Below, piece after piece: positions 1-9,768 of a DNA stretch of 29,435 bases. The position numbers were made by a program, and so were the translations under genes. How positions within the stretch are numbered: the stretch's first letter is position 1; each line of letters opens with the position of its first letter. Source of the DNA: a virus; IMG/VR virus record IMGVR_UViG_3300030328_002053, positions 1-29,435 of that record. One strand, 5' to 3'. A model generated the notes under the pieces. The model was not told the origin of the DNA. It saw nothing but the letters and a program-made list of their open reading frames with translations, and searched no databases.

Positions 1-489
1 ATCTTCGTAACGGAAGAGTTCACATCTAAGTTCATAAACATAATTCTTTTGTAATTGGTAGAAAGGTTTTTCGTGCTCTACAAACTTAATCTCAAATAGA
101 CGATCCCCTAATGGAAAGTATATTAAATCCCCCTCTTTAGGTCTGGTTGTTAATTTTACATTCTCCTCATTCTTCATCAATGGAGAAATATAATCCTCAT
201 ATCTTTCTCTAGAAATAATTAAAGTTAATTCGTTAGTTGCTTGAATACCAAACTTTGATAATAAAACAGGGTTCTGTCCATATCCATCATAATTCTCTAC
301 ATATGCCTCAATAGGATACGCATCATCAAACTGAGATCTAATTACTTCTCTAATAATATTATTTTCAGTCATGTATTTACGAGGTAAATAATGCACCTCA
401 ACACCATACATCTTCAACTGTTCGTTGATTAGATCTTGAATAAGATTCTGTTCAGTTTTAGCACCTTGTTGAAAGTATGGATTAAGCAT
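1..489 (-). CDS. 14: Neck protein gp14 (T4-like), 3' end outside window
   Basis: Partial gene. The ATG is at 489-487 and the frame stays open to base 1, giving 163 residues; T4 gp14 is about 256 aa, so roughly the C-terminal third is missing. In T4, gp14 joins gp13 to form the neck that closes the filled head and accepts the tail. The visible N-terminus begins MLNPYFQQG and continues with an acidic, tyrosine-rich globular protein without membrane segments. The call rests on resemblance to cyanophage gp14 and on its place directly after gp13, 4 bases downstream of that stop. It is cut by the window edge, not truncated biologically. Confidence 0.85.
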   Translation of the reverse strand, partial: MLNPYFQQGAKTEQNLIQDLINEQLKMYGVEVHYLPRKYMTENNIIREVIRSQFDDAYPIEAYVENYDGYGQNPVLLSKFGIQATNELTLIISRERYEDYISPLMKNEENVKLTTRPKEGDLIYFPLGDRLFEIKFVEHEKPFYQLQKNYVYELRCELFRYED

Positions 490-493
490 ATTC

Positions 494-1348
494 TCAACCT
501 ATCATATCTAATGGTGGCAATTCATAAGTATTAGACATCATTTCACGAATTCTTTCTAGTTCTTTTTCACCATCATCAAAAATTTGTCTTCCATTTAATT
601 CAACACCACCAGGTAATTTAACCCCTTGGAATTTCATCAAATTTTGCCCCCATTGTCTTTTAATAAGAGCAGTTGTGTATGGTTTTAAGAATGAATCATT
701 CCAAACTCTAGTATAATCATTTGGATTTAAGAGTCTATAGCAATCCATAACAAGCCAATCACCTGGGTCAAGACTTGCCCAATCAATATCCAAATATAAT
801 CTATCTTGTCTTTGATTAAATCTAATTTGTTTCTGTGTTGTTAATGCAAATTCAATATCCTCAAGGTATGTCTTAGTCATTGCATATGACAACATCTCCA
901 TTGATCCCCAATAATACATATCATTTAAGAACATCTGATACTTAACACTAAACATATTATTAGTGGCAGTATTAGTTCCATCAAAATGCATTATCTTATT
1001 TACACCAATAATCTCTGGTGGAACTTGTAAATAATTACTATTTTCATACCAGTTGAAGGAAGTAGAAACTCCTGCAATTGTAGCATCAGCAGTAGTAGTT
1101 ACTATTCCTGCAGTATTAGTTGTATTTGTCTTCTTAGTTGCTCTTCCTCTATCAATATCGTCTTGTGTTACAGCATACTTCATGTATATTTGAGTAACAC
1201 CATCAAAATGCCTTTCTTGAAAATACTGAACAGCATCATCAATTAAATCATCTACTTGCTCATCGGCAACATTAACTTCCAAGACAGGAGCACCTAGCTG
1301 CCTTAAACAGTAATCTTTAAAAGTTGCTCTACTGGTTGGTTGTGCCAT
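494..1348 (-). CDS. 13: Neck protein gp13 (T4-like)
   Basis: 284 aa; T4 gp13 is about 309 aa. With gp14 it forms the head-tail neck. The N-terminal segment (about residues 20-50: LEVNVADEQVDDLIDDAV followed by QYFQERHFDG) is the conserved start of this family. A Thr/Ala-rich stretch at about 70-95 (TTNTAGIVTTTADATIAG) looks like a variable surface loop. The downstream half is rich in Trp, Tyr and Asp, as in known gp13 proteins. It lies between a 103-aa gene (24-base gap) and gp14 (4-base gap), matching the conserved 13-14 order. The family assignment is strong; details of neck assembly are transferred from T4. Confidence 0.9.
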   Translation of the reverse strand: MAQPTSRATFKDYCLRQLGAPVLEVNVADEQVDDLIDDAVQYFQERHFDGVTQIYMKYAVTQDDIDRGRATKKTNTTNTAGIVTTTADATIAGVSTSFNWYENSNYLQVPPEIIGVNKIMHFDGTNTATNNMFSVKYQMFLNDMYYWGSMEMLSYAMTKTYLEDIEFALTTQKQIRFNQRQDRLYLDIDWASLDPGDWLVMDCYRLLNPNDYTRVWNDSFLKPYTTALIKRQWGQNLMKFQGVKLPGGVELNGRQIFDDGEKELERIREMMSNTYELPPLDMIG

Positions 1349-1372
1349 TTAACCTATTATCCCCTGTAATAT

Positions 1373-1684
1373 TTAGGGTGCTGATGATATACCAGAATAA
1401 ACTAGAATATTACCATCGACAATATTATATATTGTTGCACCAGAACTCACTAGAACATTATATACATACCGACCTTGTGTTAAATTATTAGTATCAGTTG
1501 ATCCAAGAGATATATTAAATACTCCTCCAGCAGCACTCGTAAAACCTACGGTAAATGTTGTGGTGACCCCTAGTGTTGCACCCACGGCGACGCTCTTAGA
1601 CATTTGAGCAGAACCATATATGGTTAAATTAGCAGCATATGGGACTCCAGCATCTGGATCGAATGTTACATTCTTACTTGCCAT
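1373..1684 (-). CDS. Small beta-rich virion-region protein, function unknown
   Basis: 103 aa, not recognised as a T4 gene. The sequence is dominated by Ser, Thr, Gly and Val with alternating hydrophobic residues (for example VGVTTTFTVGF and NILVYSGI), suggesting a small all-beta domain. No signal peptide or catalytic motif is visible. Its ATG (1684-1682) lies inside the last codons of the upstream coiled-coil gene, an 11-base overlap, so the two are probably translationally coupled. The position between the DUF4815 protein and gp13 suggests a minor virion or assembly protein, but that is inference only. The stop codon sits in a CCCTAAATATT context, which includes a CTAAATA late-promoter-like string; I do not call it as a promoter. 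Confidence 0.65.
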   Translation of the reverse strand: MASKNVTFDPDAGVPYAANLTIYGSAQMSKSVAVGATLGVTTTFTVGFTSAAGGVFNISLGSTDTNNLTQGRYVYNVLVSSGATIYNIVDGNILVYSGISSAP

Positions 1685-1901
1685 TGACTAACTCCCTTAG
1701 TAGTGATTTAATTTCGTTCATTTCACCTTTTAAACTATCAAGATCATTTTTCATAGAATCAAGATTTTGATTCTTTTTCTCTTTTATGCTACGTTGAGTA
1801 ACATATTTTTGATAATCTCTAGAATTCACGTTAATAATTGCTCCAGTTTTTGGATCTCTTGCAAGATCTCTATGTCCCTCAACTTTATAATAATCATCCA
1901 T
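1674..1901 (-). CDS. 75-aa protein with C-terminal coiled coil
   Basis: A short charged protein. Residues about 1-35 are polar (MDDYYKVEGHRDLARDP...). Residues about 40-72 form a clear heptad pattern (LDSMKNDLDSLKGEMNEI, then KSLLREL) predicting a coiled coil. The gene starts 1 base after the stop of the 2619-aa protein and overlaps the 103-aa gene by 11 bases, so it belongs to the structural operon. A small coiled-coil protein immediately after a giant fibre-like protein could be an assembly chaperone or a short oligomerisation partner, like the small helpers found near T4 fibre genes. This is inference; no family was recognised. Confidence 0.7.
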   Translation of the reverse strand: MDDYYKVEGHRDLARDPKTGAIINVNSRDYQKYVTQRSIKEKKNQNLDSMKNDLDSLKGEMNEIKSLLRELVNGK

Positions 1902-1902
1902 A

Positions 1903-4900
1903 TTATGCTAATGCCATTACACGTAAGTTTTTAATTCTAGGAACGTATACCTGATTAGTTGAGGTTAATAATATTTTAACCCTATAATTTTTAAAAGCAG
2001 ATAAATTATCAGCAGTAAATTCATATTCACGGAATCCCAATTCTCCTGATGTGAATCCATAATCGTTTGATTTGATAACACGTTGATCAGGTAAACCAGA
2101 GTTATTTTTAGAAGAAATTACATTACCGTTAACATCAAAATTCAAATATCCTGGGAAAGGAACGAATGTTGGAATCAATCCACTCTCATTAGCAGTGTAA
2201 TAGAAAGCTCTAATATCACATTCATTATTGCAATATGCATCCAATAGAAGTTTAATAGAACTTGCAGATTCTTCTAATACAATTTCTTTAGAAATGTATT
2301 GACATGCTGTTGGATCTGATAAAATATTATTTGCATTTTGATCATTAATATAATCTGTAATTACAGAATTAACTCTATTTGATGTTGTAATAAGACTAAT
2401 TCTTTCACCATCAATCATAGGACTTAATCTACTATCTGTAGTATTAAGATCTAATGTCATATTAAATGACTTATTTCCTGGAATGTTAGTTAATTTCGCC
2501 TCCTCATTAACCACAGATGCGATTAATCTTGGAGTAGTCATATAATTCATTTCATTTAACTCTACAGATTCAAACCCATTATCAACCCAAGGAATTTCAG
2601 TTCCACTCATACTCTGTGCAGTAGTTGTTCGTATAGAAGCAGTAACAGAAGTTCCACGTATAGTTAAATTCTCAACTAATGGAGTAATTACTTCGAATGG
2701 CATATTTTGCGTAGCATGAATTTCATCTCCACCACAAGATTTAGTTGCCCCTAAGAATAATTTACCATATCCAGCAGAAGTACTTCTATCTGTTCCATTT
2801 TCTGTCATATCAACTTTAACATGATATGAATCATATGCAATTGAATTTGCCAAATCAGAGTCTGCTAATGAATGGATTTTATTAATTCTAGTTAAAGAAA
2901 CTCCCCCAAGTTCATACTTATAGACTGGAGTTCCAGCATCCCAAGTATCGCCACCAACATCATTATACACTGCTCTAGTGCTTATACCTATAGTGTTACC
3001 TGTAACAGAATCATAAGAAATGATTTCTGGATCATCACTATTTCCAATTCGAAGATATCCAAAATTGGTAGTTCCTATTCCAACACCTTCAAAATTTTCA
3101 AATATACTACTATCATCTACCTGAAGAGATGTATTATTATCTTCATCTAGAGCAACAGTTAATCTTGTAGGTTTAATATCAGGTTCTGCCTTAGAAATTT
3201 TAACTAAGTTATCACTGAAATACATTCCATGATTTTGATGATCAACTTTTATATGTAATCCATCAGTAACTTCTTTTAGAGAAGATACCTGAACATCACC
3301 ACCATATCCTGCATTCAATGCATTTATATTTCCTGCAGCATTGGTTAACATTATAGTTTTACCAGCACCAATAGTGAAATCACCTTGAACTCTATCTACA
3401 ACTAATTCACTAGTGAGACCAATTCCAGTAATTGTTAATTTTGCATCTCTACCAACAGTATTGACACCTAAAGTAGTAAATCCAACTACATCACCGACAA
3501 CATAACCACTTCCACCAGAAGTAATAGTAGCAGTACCAACAACACCATCCTTAATATAAACAGATGCTTGTGCTCCTCTTCCTTGTCCAACTTGAGTTAT
3601 TAAGTTGACACCAGTAACTGTTCTAGATCCATCAGCAGGAGTATATCCAATACCTGCATTTGAAACACTCATCGTTCCAGTTGCAGCACCAGCAACTCCT
3701 ATCAAAACTCCACTTGCAATTTCTGACCCACTTGAATCTTGAGAAATTTTACGTCCATTTAATAAAGCAGTATCAGCAACAGTGGTTCCAAGTCCAACTC
3801 TAACCTGTTTTGAGATTATATTTAGAGAATTGGGCATTAAATCGGGTACTTGCTCATTTCCTACATCTAAAGGTGGGTTATATACTTCCAGAGATCCAGA
3901 TTCTAAGAAATCTGCTCTATAAAGAGTAAACTTAAGATCTTCCCACTGACTAGGTTCCCATGTAGAAGCATTTTGTGACTTAAACATTGATCCCAAATAA
4001 GGTTGGTTAGAAATAAATGCGTCTGTTAACAAATCAGTTTCACCAACTCTAGAAACATAAACACTATATTGAGTAGAATTAGATGCTAATGCCATAGCAT
4101 ATTCTTGATTACCCTCAAGATAAACAGGTGCTTTAAATGCAATATTTGTAGCAACAGAACCATCAGCAGATGTTGTAATTTCATCTGGATTTACAACAAT
4201 CTCTGAGAAAGGTAATATCTTTGAAGTAGGTGTACCATTCTGCATTGATCTTAACTGGAAGACCATAGGAATACCCTCAGTATCCTTAGATCTAAAGAAT
4301 ATATCACAACTTGTTACATATACTCCAGTATTATCTTCAACTAAGAATGATTGTGCAAGTGGATCGTACCAACCAACAATCTGATTACTCTTTCTTATTT
4401 CACCAACAACTTTAGAATCTACTACTTCAAGTCCAGTAGCTTTTTCAATATATTCTGCTTTAAAATGCTGCTTATGTTGTATTTTAGCATTTTTTACAGA
4501 AATAATTTCTTCCTGAACTTTCTCAATTGTTCCTTGAGATCTGTATGCTTCTTCTGCTACAGTTGATGCGAAATTAACATCATTATCTGTATCATTAATC
4601 AAAGTAAAGGTCTTTGTGCCAGCTTCATATTTTGGATTCCTTGAGAAATGAGGTCTTGGTATATAGAAGCATCCAATACACTCTGCAGATATATCCGAAA
4701 CCAATCTTATATCAGTTACTTTTGCTTTTGCTGTACTTTTTTTACCTTTAACCCATGCACCTTTCTCAATATCACCAAAGTAACCACCTTTAGTTTTATT
4801 TGCCAAATGAGTTACATCTAGGTTTAATATAGTTGAAGTACTAGAATATGAAGTTTCTATATCTTGGTTTGTATATGGATTGGATCTATAAACCTTATTA

Positions 4901-7900
4901 GGTGACTTTCTAGGACCCTCTTTATGATTAATAGTACAAATCCTTGCATGTAAATGAGCTGATTTCTTTTTATGTCTTCTTTGAATTTCAACTACTTCAC
5001 CAGGTTGGAAAGTACCTTTGGTCATAGAGATTTCAAGAAGTTTGGGGAAACACCAATCAGTAACATCCTCTCCATCAAAGAAAGCATATAACCTTGTAAG
5101 TGGTTTCATATTTCGAGCGTGGAATTTAATATTCCTTCTTCTCATATATGGAGTAAGTTCTGTACCTACTACTCTTTCACCAAGATTAATAGTATCAATT
5201 TGTTCAACAACCGTAGTTGATGTTCCCGATTTAGTCTTAGTACCAGTCTTATATTCTTTTGATGTAGTAGTCTCAATTTCTTCGAAAACATGATCACCAT
5301 AAACCGTTATACGTTGTCCACCATTACCTTGTCCATTCTTAAAGTTTCTCACATGTCCACCAACTTTATGCTTACCATTTAAGAGACCCTCAAGCTGCTT
5401 TCCTTGAGTCTTTTGGACATCAATAACATCTGTCCTAGTCCCTGTCCAATTCTTCTCCCAAGAACCCCAAACAATTGGACCAAATCCATTTTGAGGATCA
5501 ACTCCAAATTCTTCTTGTGCTTCTTTCATTGTTTCTGCATAATTACCCATTTGTTCGGTAATTTTTGCTTCCAATTTAACAGTATCTACCCAAGTATCTG
5601 ATGAAGGTGTTAAATCTAGATTACCTTGCCAGAAACTAATAAGGAAAGGAGTCACACTTTCAGATCTTGTTGCAAATTGTTGATTTATAAACTCAACTTC
5701 AGAATAATCTAAAGATACAATACCATTATCCCTTCTTACATTATTTCCTTCAATTTGTGTAAATTCTGAATCAAGTGCATCATCTTGATCACCATCACTT
5801 ACAGGACCAAACATCAAATCAACTGAATTAGTATAATGTCTTGGTCTAAGTTCTTTACGATCCCGATCAATACTATTATTAATTCCAGTCTCTGGAAGAG
5901 ATTCTTGTGTTACAAATGTTGTAAAATTATCTACAAACATTCCAGATTTAAATCTATTGAGTCCATCGCCATCTGGAACAAACATATTTGCAGTCTGCAC
6001 TTCCAACATTGAAAGTGTAGTATAATACTCAAGATTACGAATTCTATCTTCAAGTTTTTTGATATCTTTCATTTGATATCTCTTATACTTAAAGAAGTTT
6101 AAAGTAGCATGGTCAACATGGAACAAATATGGAGGTAAAGTTGCCTGACAAATTTCTATAGAATCTTCTACAGGACCTGGTCTTTCTGGTTTTTCAGCAG
6201 GAACTCCAGTTTTAAGAATAAATTCTCCAGATTTTGATAAGAAAATTCTATCAATTCTTCCCAAATAGAAAGAATACGTTGTCTGTAAGACTTCATCAGA
6301 AGCTAATATATTTGGTGGATTTTGCCCATCTACCTTAAAATTCCTTCCAAAGAATTCTAATGGAGATCTTGCCCCTGCAGAAACAGTATAGTTAGATACT
6401 CTAGGTCTTATATCAATTATATCAGAATTACGATGACCATCAACAGAACCTATATCTTTATAATTTATTGCATCATAAGACTCCACAGTAACAATATCAC
6501 CATTATCCGTAGATTCGTAATAAGCATTCTGGAAATAAATTTTTAACTTTTTATCTGGTGCAGTAGTTTTAATCTTTCTTACTACTTTAGCATAATCCCA
6601 GAAAGTGGATTCTTGACCTCTTTTCCACTCATATCCATCAGTTACTTCAAAACTTGGATCAGTTAAAGTAGATACTACTGCTTCACTAGCAGATTCAGTA
6701 GCAATTATAGATTCTCCTTCATTAAATTCAACACCATTTTCACGAATATATCCTAATGTAAGATCATTTATTTTTTCAGCAACAATAGCAATAGCACCAC
6801 TATTCTGTCCTGTTATCCTTTCTCCTATTATAAATCCTGCAGTTGTTCCTGTTGTATTTTTTATTGCAGTTATTGCTGCTTGTGGGCATGAAGGATCACT
6901 AGTATCTGCCGATTCATATATTCCCCAAATTCTAACAATATCTGGATGATTTAATGATATATGTCTATCTTGAACTTTAGTACCAAATGGATAATTACCA
7001 AATGTTAATCCATCATTTAATGATGTTGTACCAATACCAGATGACTCATTATTAGATTTATCAACAATAATAGAATTAACTCTATTAAGTACTTTTCTTT
7101 TTGGAGTTGGTTTTTCCTTTTTCAAGGTGGCAATAAGTTGAGCACCAGTATCTGCACTACCAAGATCAAAGAATTGTAATAATGTACCATCTGCAGTAAG
7201 TGATAACTTATCACCTGTTAGAACTTCAACAGTTCCATCAGATCTTATTAGAGAGTATCTTTCTTCATCAAAGGGTAAAAATGCTTCATTTAATCCTGCT
7301 GCAACTTGTGCTGAAAGTTGATTATTTGCAATATCAACTTCAAAAGTTTTTCTTATAGTAATATATGAATCAGTTAAATCAACTGTAGCAACATTTTCTT
7401 TAGGTAATACAGTATAAAGACTAGAATCTGCACTTGTTGCCGTTTTTGATCCAATAATCTTTAAATCAGTAACCTCAATATTTTCGCTAGGTAAATTTCC
7501 ACGATTTATTCTTGCAGTGCCATATGTTCTTTCAACAATTACATAGTTAGTTGCAGTACTAATTCCAGAACCTACCTCTTTAATTCTACTATAAGTTGGT
7601 TTCCAAGAAGATATTGGATTTGTCCATGAAACCAACATACCTGGTTTTGCCAAATTCAAAAATGTAGGATCAGGTGATACTATAGTGGAAATACCAGTTG
7701 CATGACTATTGTTAGTTCTTGTAGTCATTGTAGCAATACCAACATTATATACAGTCGATTGTACTACATCTGCACTAAATGTATTAATTCCAGATACGCC
7801 ATTATTAGTTGCATATACAGACTCCACATCCTGTAGAGTATGAGCAGTAACAGCTACAGCAATTCTATTAATACTTTGATCTGTATCAAAACTAAGACTT

Positions 7901-9762
7901 TCATTGTTTATAAAATCTCCAGTTACTTCATAACAAGTTAATGCTGTTCCAGCAGTAACAGCATCTTTAAGGAAAGCAGTTGCTCCACTACTTTGCCCAG
8001 TAACAAAAGTAGGTACTGTCAAAGTAGTTGGTGTATTAAGAGCTAACTCAGTTGTAGTTTGAACATCATATAAACAAGCAGCCCAAACATTTGCTGCTGC
8101 AGTAGACGTAGTTTCATATGCACCACTTTCTAATCTAAAATCATAAATTCTAGCAACACCAATTTCTTTTCCTACTAAATTATTACCCCTAGTTGCTGAA
8201 CTACCTTGCTTTCTCGTATCTCTTAAACTTAAATAATAAGTATTTCCAATTCCTACAGTAGGTGATCTAAAAACATTGTTTAGATCTAAAGTTGGTCCAG
8301 TATTATATTTTATTGATTGCTTTTCTATAACTTTTGTTGTTCTTGGTTTAGGACAATCTAAAAAAGTAGAATTAACTGTCTCTATTTCCCAACCACGAAC
8401 AAAAGCTTTACCTGGAGCAAGTTTATATAATGCTAAATTATCTGTTGGAGTAGCACCACCAGCAGTAATCTGAGTTGAAGTAAAAACTCCACCATTACCC
8501 AGTCCATTATTAAGGGAATTTTTTAAAGTTGCAACAAATGGTCTTACATAGTAATCTCCAGATTCTGCAAATGTTCTTCTGGCAAGGATATCTAAGAAAT
8601 TGCTACTATAATCATCTTTTGGTTTTCTTACTGTTATAATAACACCATTTTCTATCTTAGCTAATTCACAGAAATATCCACCACCAGCAGTCGGTGCCTG
8701 TACAACTGTGTTGTTAGTAATATTAGTAATATTAGTGTTAGTAACAACATCACCAACAGATTCATCAATATTGACGGTAATGTTTGTTACTCCTTCAGTA
8801 ACATTAGTAATATTTTGGACGTTGGTGATATTAGTGGTATTAATAGTATCACCAGCAACTGGTTGTGGTGCTGGAGTAGTAGTAGGACTTGCAGTTAATG
8901 CAGAAACGACAGGACTTGGGGCTGGAGTTGGAGTTCCACCTAAATCATCTGAGAAATCACCAAGACGTTTTTTAAATAAACCAGCAGTAATTTTTAATCT
9001 ATCAGCTCCTGGTGCTGCATAATTATTAAATCCTTGAGAATTATCATTTAAAGATTGATCTAAATCTGCATTAATTATTTCTTCAGTAACAAATAATCCA
9101 ACTCTCCAATTTGATGCATTAGTATATTGATCTAATAAAATTGTTTCTTTATTAACTGTTACAAATTGCCCATGAAAGAAATAAACACCTTCTTCAATCT
9201 GAAAGGATGCACCAGTAATTGAAGCATTAACAGGAAATGTAGTAGCAAATGGAGTACCTGCATCTATTGAGGTATTACCAAGCAAACCAGATAATATTGT
9301 CGTATTACTGAATAATTCTTCTCCATCATCAAATACTTGACTTTGATTATCAGCAGTACTAGAACCTATGTAATTTACATAAAGAGTAAGTTGCGCTCTT
9401 TCCGATTCTGCTGGTGATAAAACTCTATCAACAATTGCAGTAACACCAGAACTTACTCCAGTAATTTTGGCTCCAACTAATTGATCTGCATAAGCAGATA
9501 CAGGAACCCCTTGAAAATTATTATTAAGTTGTATACCCCTATATAATTGATTATATCCAATATTTCCTGGAATTACTTTAGCACCTTCTTTAAAAAAGTG
9601 TTTACCAAATTTCTCAATCTGATTCTGTAGAATAGATTGAAGAGTTGTTAATTCTCTTGCTTGTACTGGGTAACCAGGCTTAAACAGGACTCTTGCAAAA
9701 TCATCAGTTGCCTGAAAATCGTCAAAGTATGGCGATACATTGAGGTTAGTTTGTAGGGGCAT
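1903..9762 (-). CDS. Giant DUF4815-type tail/baseplate structural protein
   Basis: 2619 aa. The N-terminus (about 1-75: NVSPYFDDF..., FKPGYPVQARELTTLQSIL) matches the DUF4815 virion proteins of cyanophages and related marine phages. A Pro/Thr linker (about 275-304) and an Asn-Ile-Thr repeat tract (about 305-352) interrupt this region. Around 1532-1584 is the block YMRRRNIKFHARNMKPLTRL followed by YAFFDG.DVTDW. At about 1801-1857 is WYDPLAQSFLVEDNTGVYVT with a following IFFRSKD; both blocks recur in phage tail proteins. GxGY repeats occur in the C-terminal third (NAGIGY, SGGSGY). The gene lies where T4 has genes 9-12 and wac, so a baseplate-peripheral or fibre-attachment role is likely. The ribosome-binding sequence AAAGGA precedes the ATG, and the gene starts 6 bases after gp8. 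Exact T4 equivalence is unknown. Confidence 0.8.
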   Translation of the reverse strand: MPLQTNLNVSPYFDDFQATDDFARVLFKPGYPVQARELTTLQSILQNQIEKFGKHFFKEGAKVIPGNIGYNQLYRGIQLNNNFQGVPVSAYADQLVGAKITGVSSGVTAIVDRVLSPAESERAQLTLYVNYIGSSTADNQSQVFDDGEELFSNTTILSGLLGNTSIDAGTPFATTFPVNASITGASFQIEEGVYFFHGQFVTVNKETILLDQYTNASNWRVGLFVTEEIINADLDQSLNDNSQGFNNYAAPGADRLKITAGLFKKRLGDFSDDLGGTPTPAPSPVVSALTASPTTTPAPQPVAGDTINTTNITNVQNITNVTEGVTNITVNIDESVGDVVTNTNITNITNNTVVQAPTAGGGYFCELAKIENGVIITVRKPKDDYSSNFLDILARRTFAESGDYYVRPFVATLKNSLNNGLGNGGVFTSTQITAGGATPTDNLALYKLAPGKAFVRGWEIETVNSTFLDCPKPRTTKVIEKQSIKYNTGPTLDLNNVFRSPTVGIGNTYYLSLRDTRKQGSSATRGNNLVGKEIGVARIYDFRLESGAYETTSTAAANVWAACLYDVQTTTELALNTPTTLTVPTFVTGQSSGATAFLKDAVTAGTALTCYEVTGDFINNESLSFDTDQSINRIAVAVTAHTLQDVESVYATNNGVSGINTFSADVVQSTVYNVGIATMTTRTNNSHATGISTIVSPDPTFLNLAKPGMLVSWTNPISSWKPTYSRIKEVGSGISTATNYVIVERTYGTARINRGNLPSENIEVTDLKIIGSKTATSADSSLYTVLPKENVATVDLTDSYITIRKTFEVDIANNQLSAQVAAGLNEAFLPFDEERYSLIRSDGTVEVLTGDKLSLTADGTLLQFFDLGSADTGAQLIATLKKEKPTPKRKVLNRVNSIIVDKSNNESSGIGTTSLNDGLTFGNYPFGTKVQDRHISLNHPDIVRIWGIYESADTSDPSCPQAAITAIKNTTGTTAGFIIGERITGQNSGAIAIVAEKINDLTLGYIRENGVEFNEGESIIATESASEAVVSTLTDPSFEVTDGYEWKRGQESTFWDYAKVVRKIKTTAPDKKLKIYFQNAYYESTDNGDIVTVESYDAINYKDIGSVDGHRNSDIIDIRPRVSNYTVSAGARSPLEFFGRNFKVDGQNPPNILASDEVLQTTYSFYLGRIDRIFLSKSGEFILKTGVPAEKPERPGPVEDSIEICQATLPPYLFHVDHATLNFFKYKRYQMKDIKKLEDRIRNLEYYTTLSMLEVQTANMFVPDGDGLNRFKSGMFVDNFTTFVTQESLPETGINNSIDRDRKELRPRHYTNSVDLMFGPVSDGDQDDALDSEFTQIEGNNVRRDNGIVSLDYSEVEFINQQFATRSESVTPFLISFWQGNLDLTPSSDTWVDTVKLEAKITEQMGNYAETMKEAQEEFGVDPQNGFGPIVWGSWEKNWTGTRTDVIDVQKTQGKQLEGLLNGKHKVGGHVRNFKNGQGNGGQRITVYGDHVFEEIETTTSKEYKTGTKTKSGTSTTVVEQIDTINLGERVVGTELTPYMRRRNIKFHARNMKPLTRLYAFFDGEDVTDWCFPKLLEISMTKGTFQPGEVVEIQRRHKKKSAHLHARICTINHKEGPRKSPNKVYRSNPYTNQDIETSYSSTSTILNLDVTHLANKTKGGYFGDIEKGAWVKGKKSTAKAKVTDIRLVSDISAECIGCFYIPRPHFSRNPKYEAGTKTFTLINDTDNDVNFASTVAEEAYRSQGTIEKVQEEIISVKNAKIQHKQHFKAEYIEKATGLEVVDSKVVGEIRKSNQIVGWYDPLAQSFLVEDNTGVYVTSCDIFFRSKDTEGIPMVFQLRSMQNGTPTSKILPFSEIVVNPDEITTSADGSVATNIAFKAPVYLEGNQEYAMALASNSTQYSVYVSRVGETDLLTDAFISNQPYLGSMFKSQNASTWEPSQWEDLKFTLYRADFLESGSLEVYNPPLDVGNEQVPDLMPNSLNIISKQVRVGLGTTVADTALLNGRKISQDSSGSEIASGVLIGVAGAATGTMSVSNAGIGYTPADGSRTVTGVNLITQVGQGRGAQASVYIKDGVVGTATITSGGSGYVVGDVVGFTTLGVNTVGRDAKLTITGIGLTSELVVDRVQGDFTIGAGKTIMLTNAAGNINALNAGYGGDVQVSSLKEVTDGLHIKVDHQNHGMYFSDNLVKISKAEPDIKPTRLTVALDEDNNTSLQVDDSSIFENFEGVGIGTTNFGYLRIGNSDDPEIISYDSVTGNTIGISTRAVYNDVGGDTWDAGTPVYKYELGGVSLTRINKIHSLADSDLANSIAYDSYHVKVDMTENGTDRSTSAGYGKLFLGATKSCGGDEIHATQNMPFEVITPLVENLTIRGTSVTASIRTTTAQSMSGTEIPWVDNGFESVELNEMNYMTTPRLIASVVNEEAKLTNIPGNKSFNMTLDLNTTDSRLSPMIDGERISLITTSNRVNSVITDYINDQNANNILSDPTACQYISKEIVLEESASSIKLLLDAYCNNECDIRAFYYTANESGLIPTFVPFPGYLNFDVNGNVISSKNNSGLPDQRVIKSNDYGFTSGELGFREYEFTADNLSAFKNYRVKILLTSTNQVYVPRIKNLRVMALA
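8690..8942 (-). repeat. Pro/Thr linker plus Asn-Ile-Thr repeat tract in the DUF4815 protein
   Basis: Within the 2619-aa protein, about residues 275-304 read as a PTPAPSP...TTTPAPQP linker. This is followed to about residue 352 by short reiterated units (INTTNITNVQNITNV, VTNITVN, NTNITNITNNTVV). At the DNA level the + strand shows near-tandem ttagtaatattagtaat copies around 8713-8740. The tract probably forms an extended repetitive beta structure after a flexible hinge and may expand or contract by slippage (inference). Confidence 0.75.
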
Positions 9763-9768
9763 AGTCCT

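Noticed and set aside
1367-1375. CTAAATA near the gp13 start as a late promoter
   Set aside because: It overlaps the stop codon of the 103-aa gene (CCC TAA ATA) and is too short in an AT-rich background to call.
4351-4566. Open frames on the + strand opposite the structural genes (also 5018-5293, 8708-9022, 11907-12212, 20868-21095 and others)
   Set aside because: They mirror repetitive or AT-rich coding sequence on the minus strand, have low-complexity translations (Ser/Asn/Ile or Val/Leu runs) and lie fully inside strongly supported genes.
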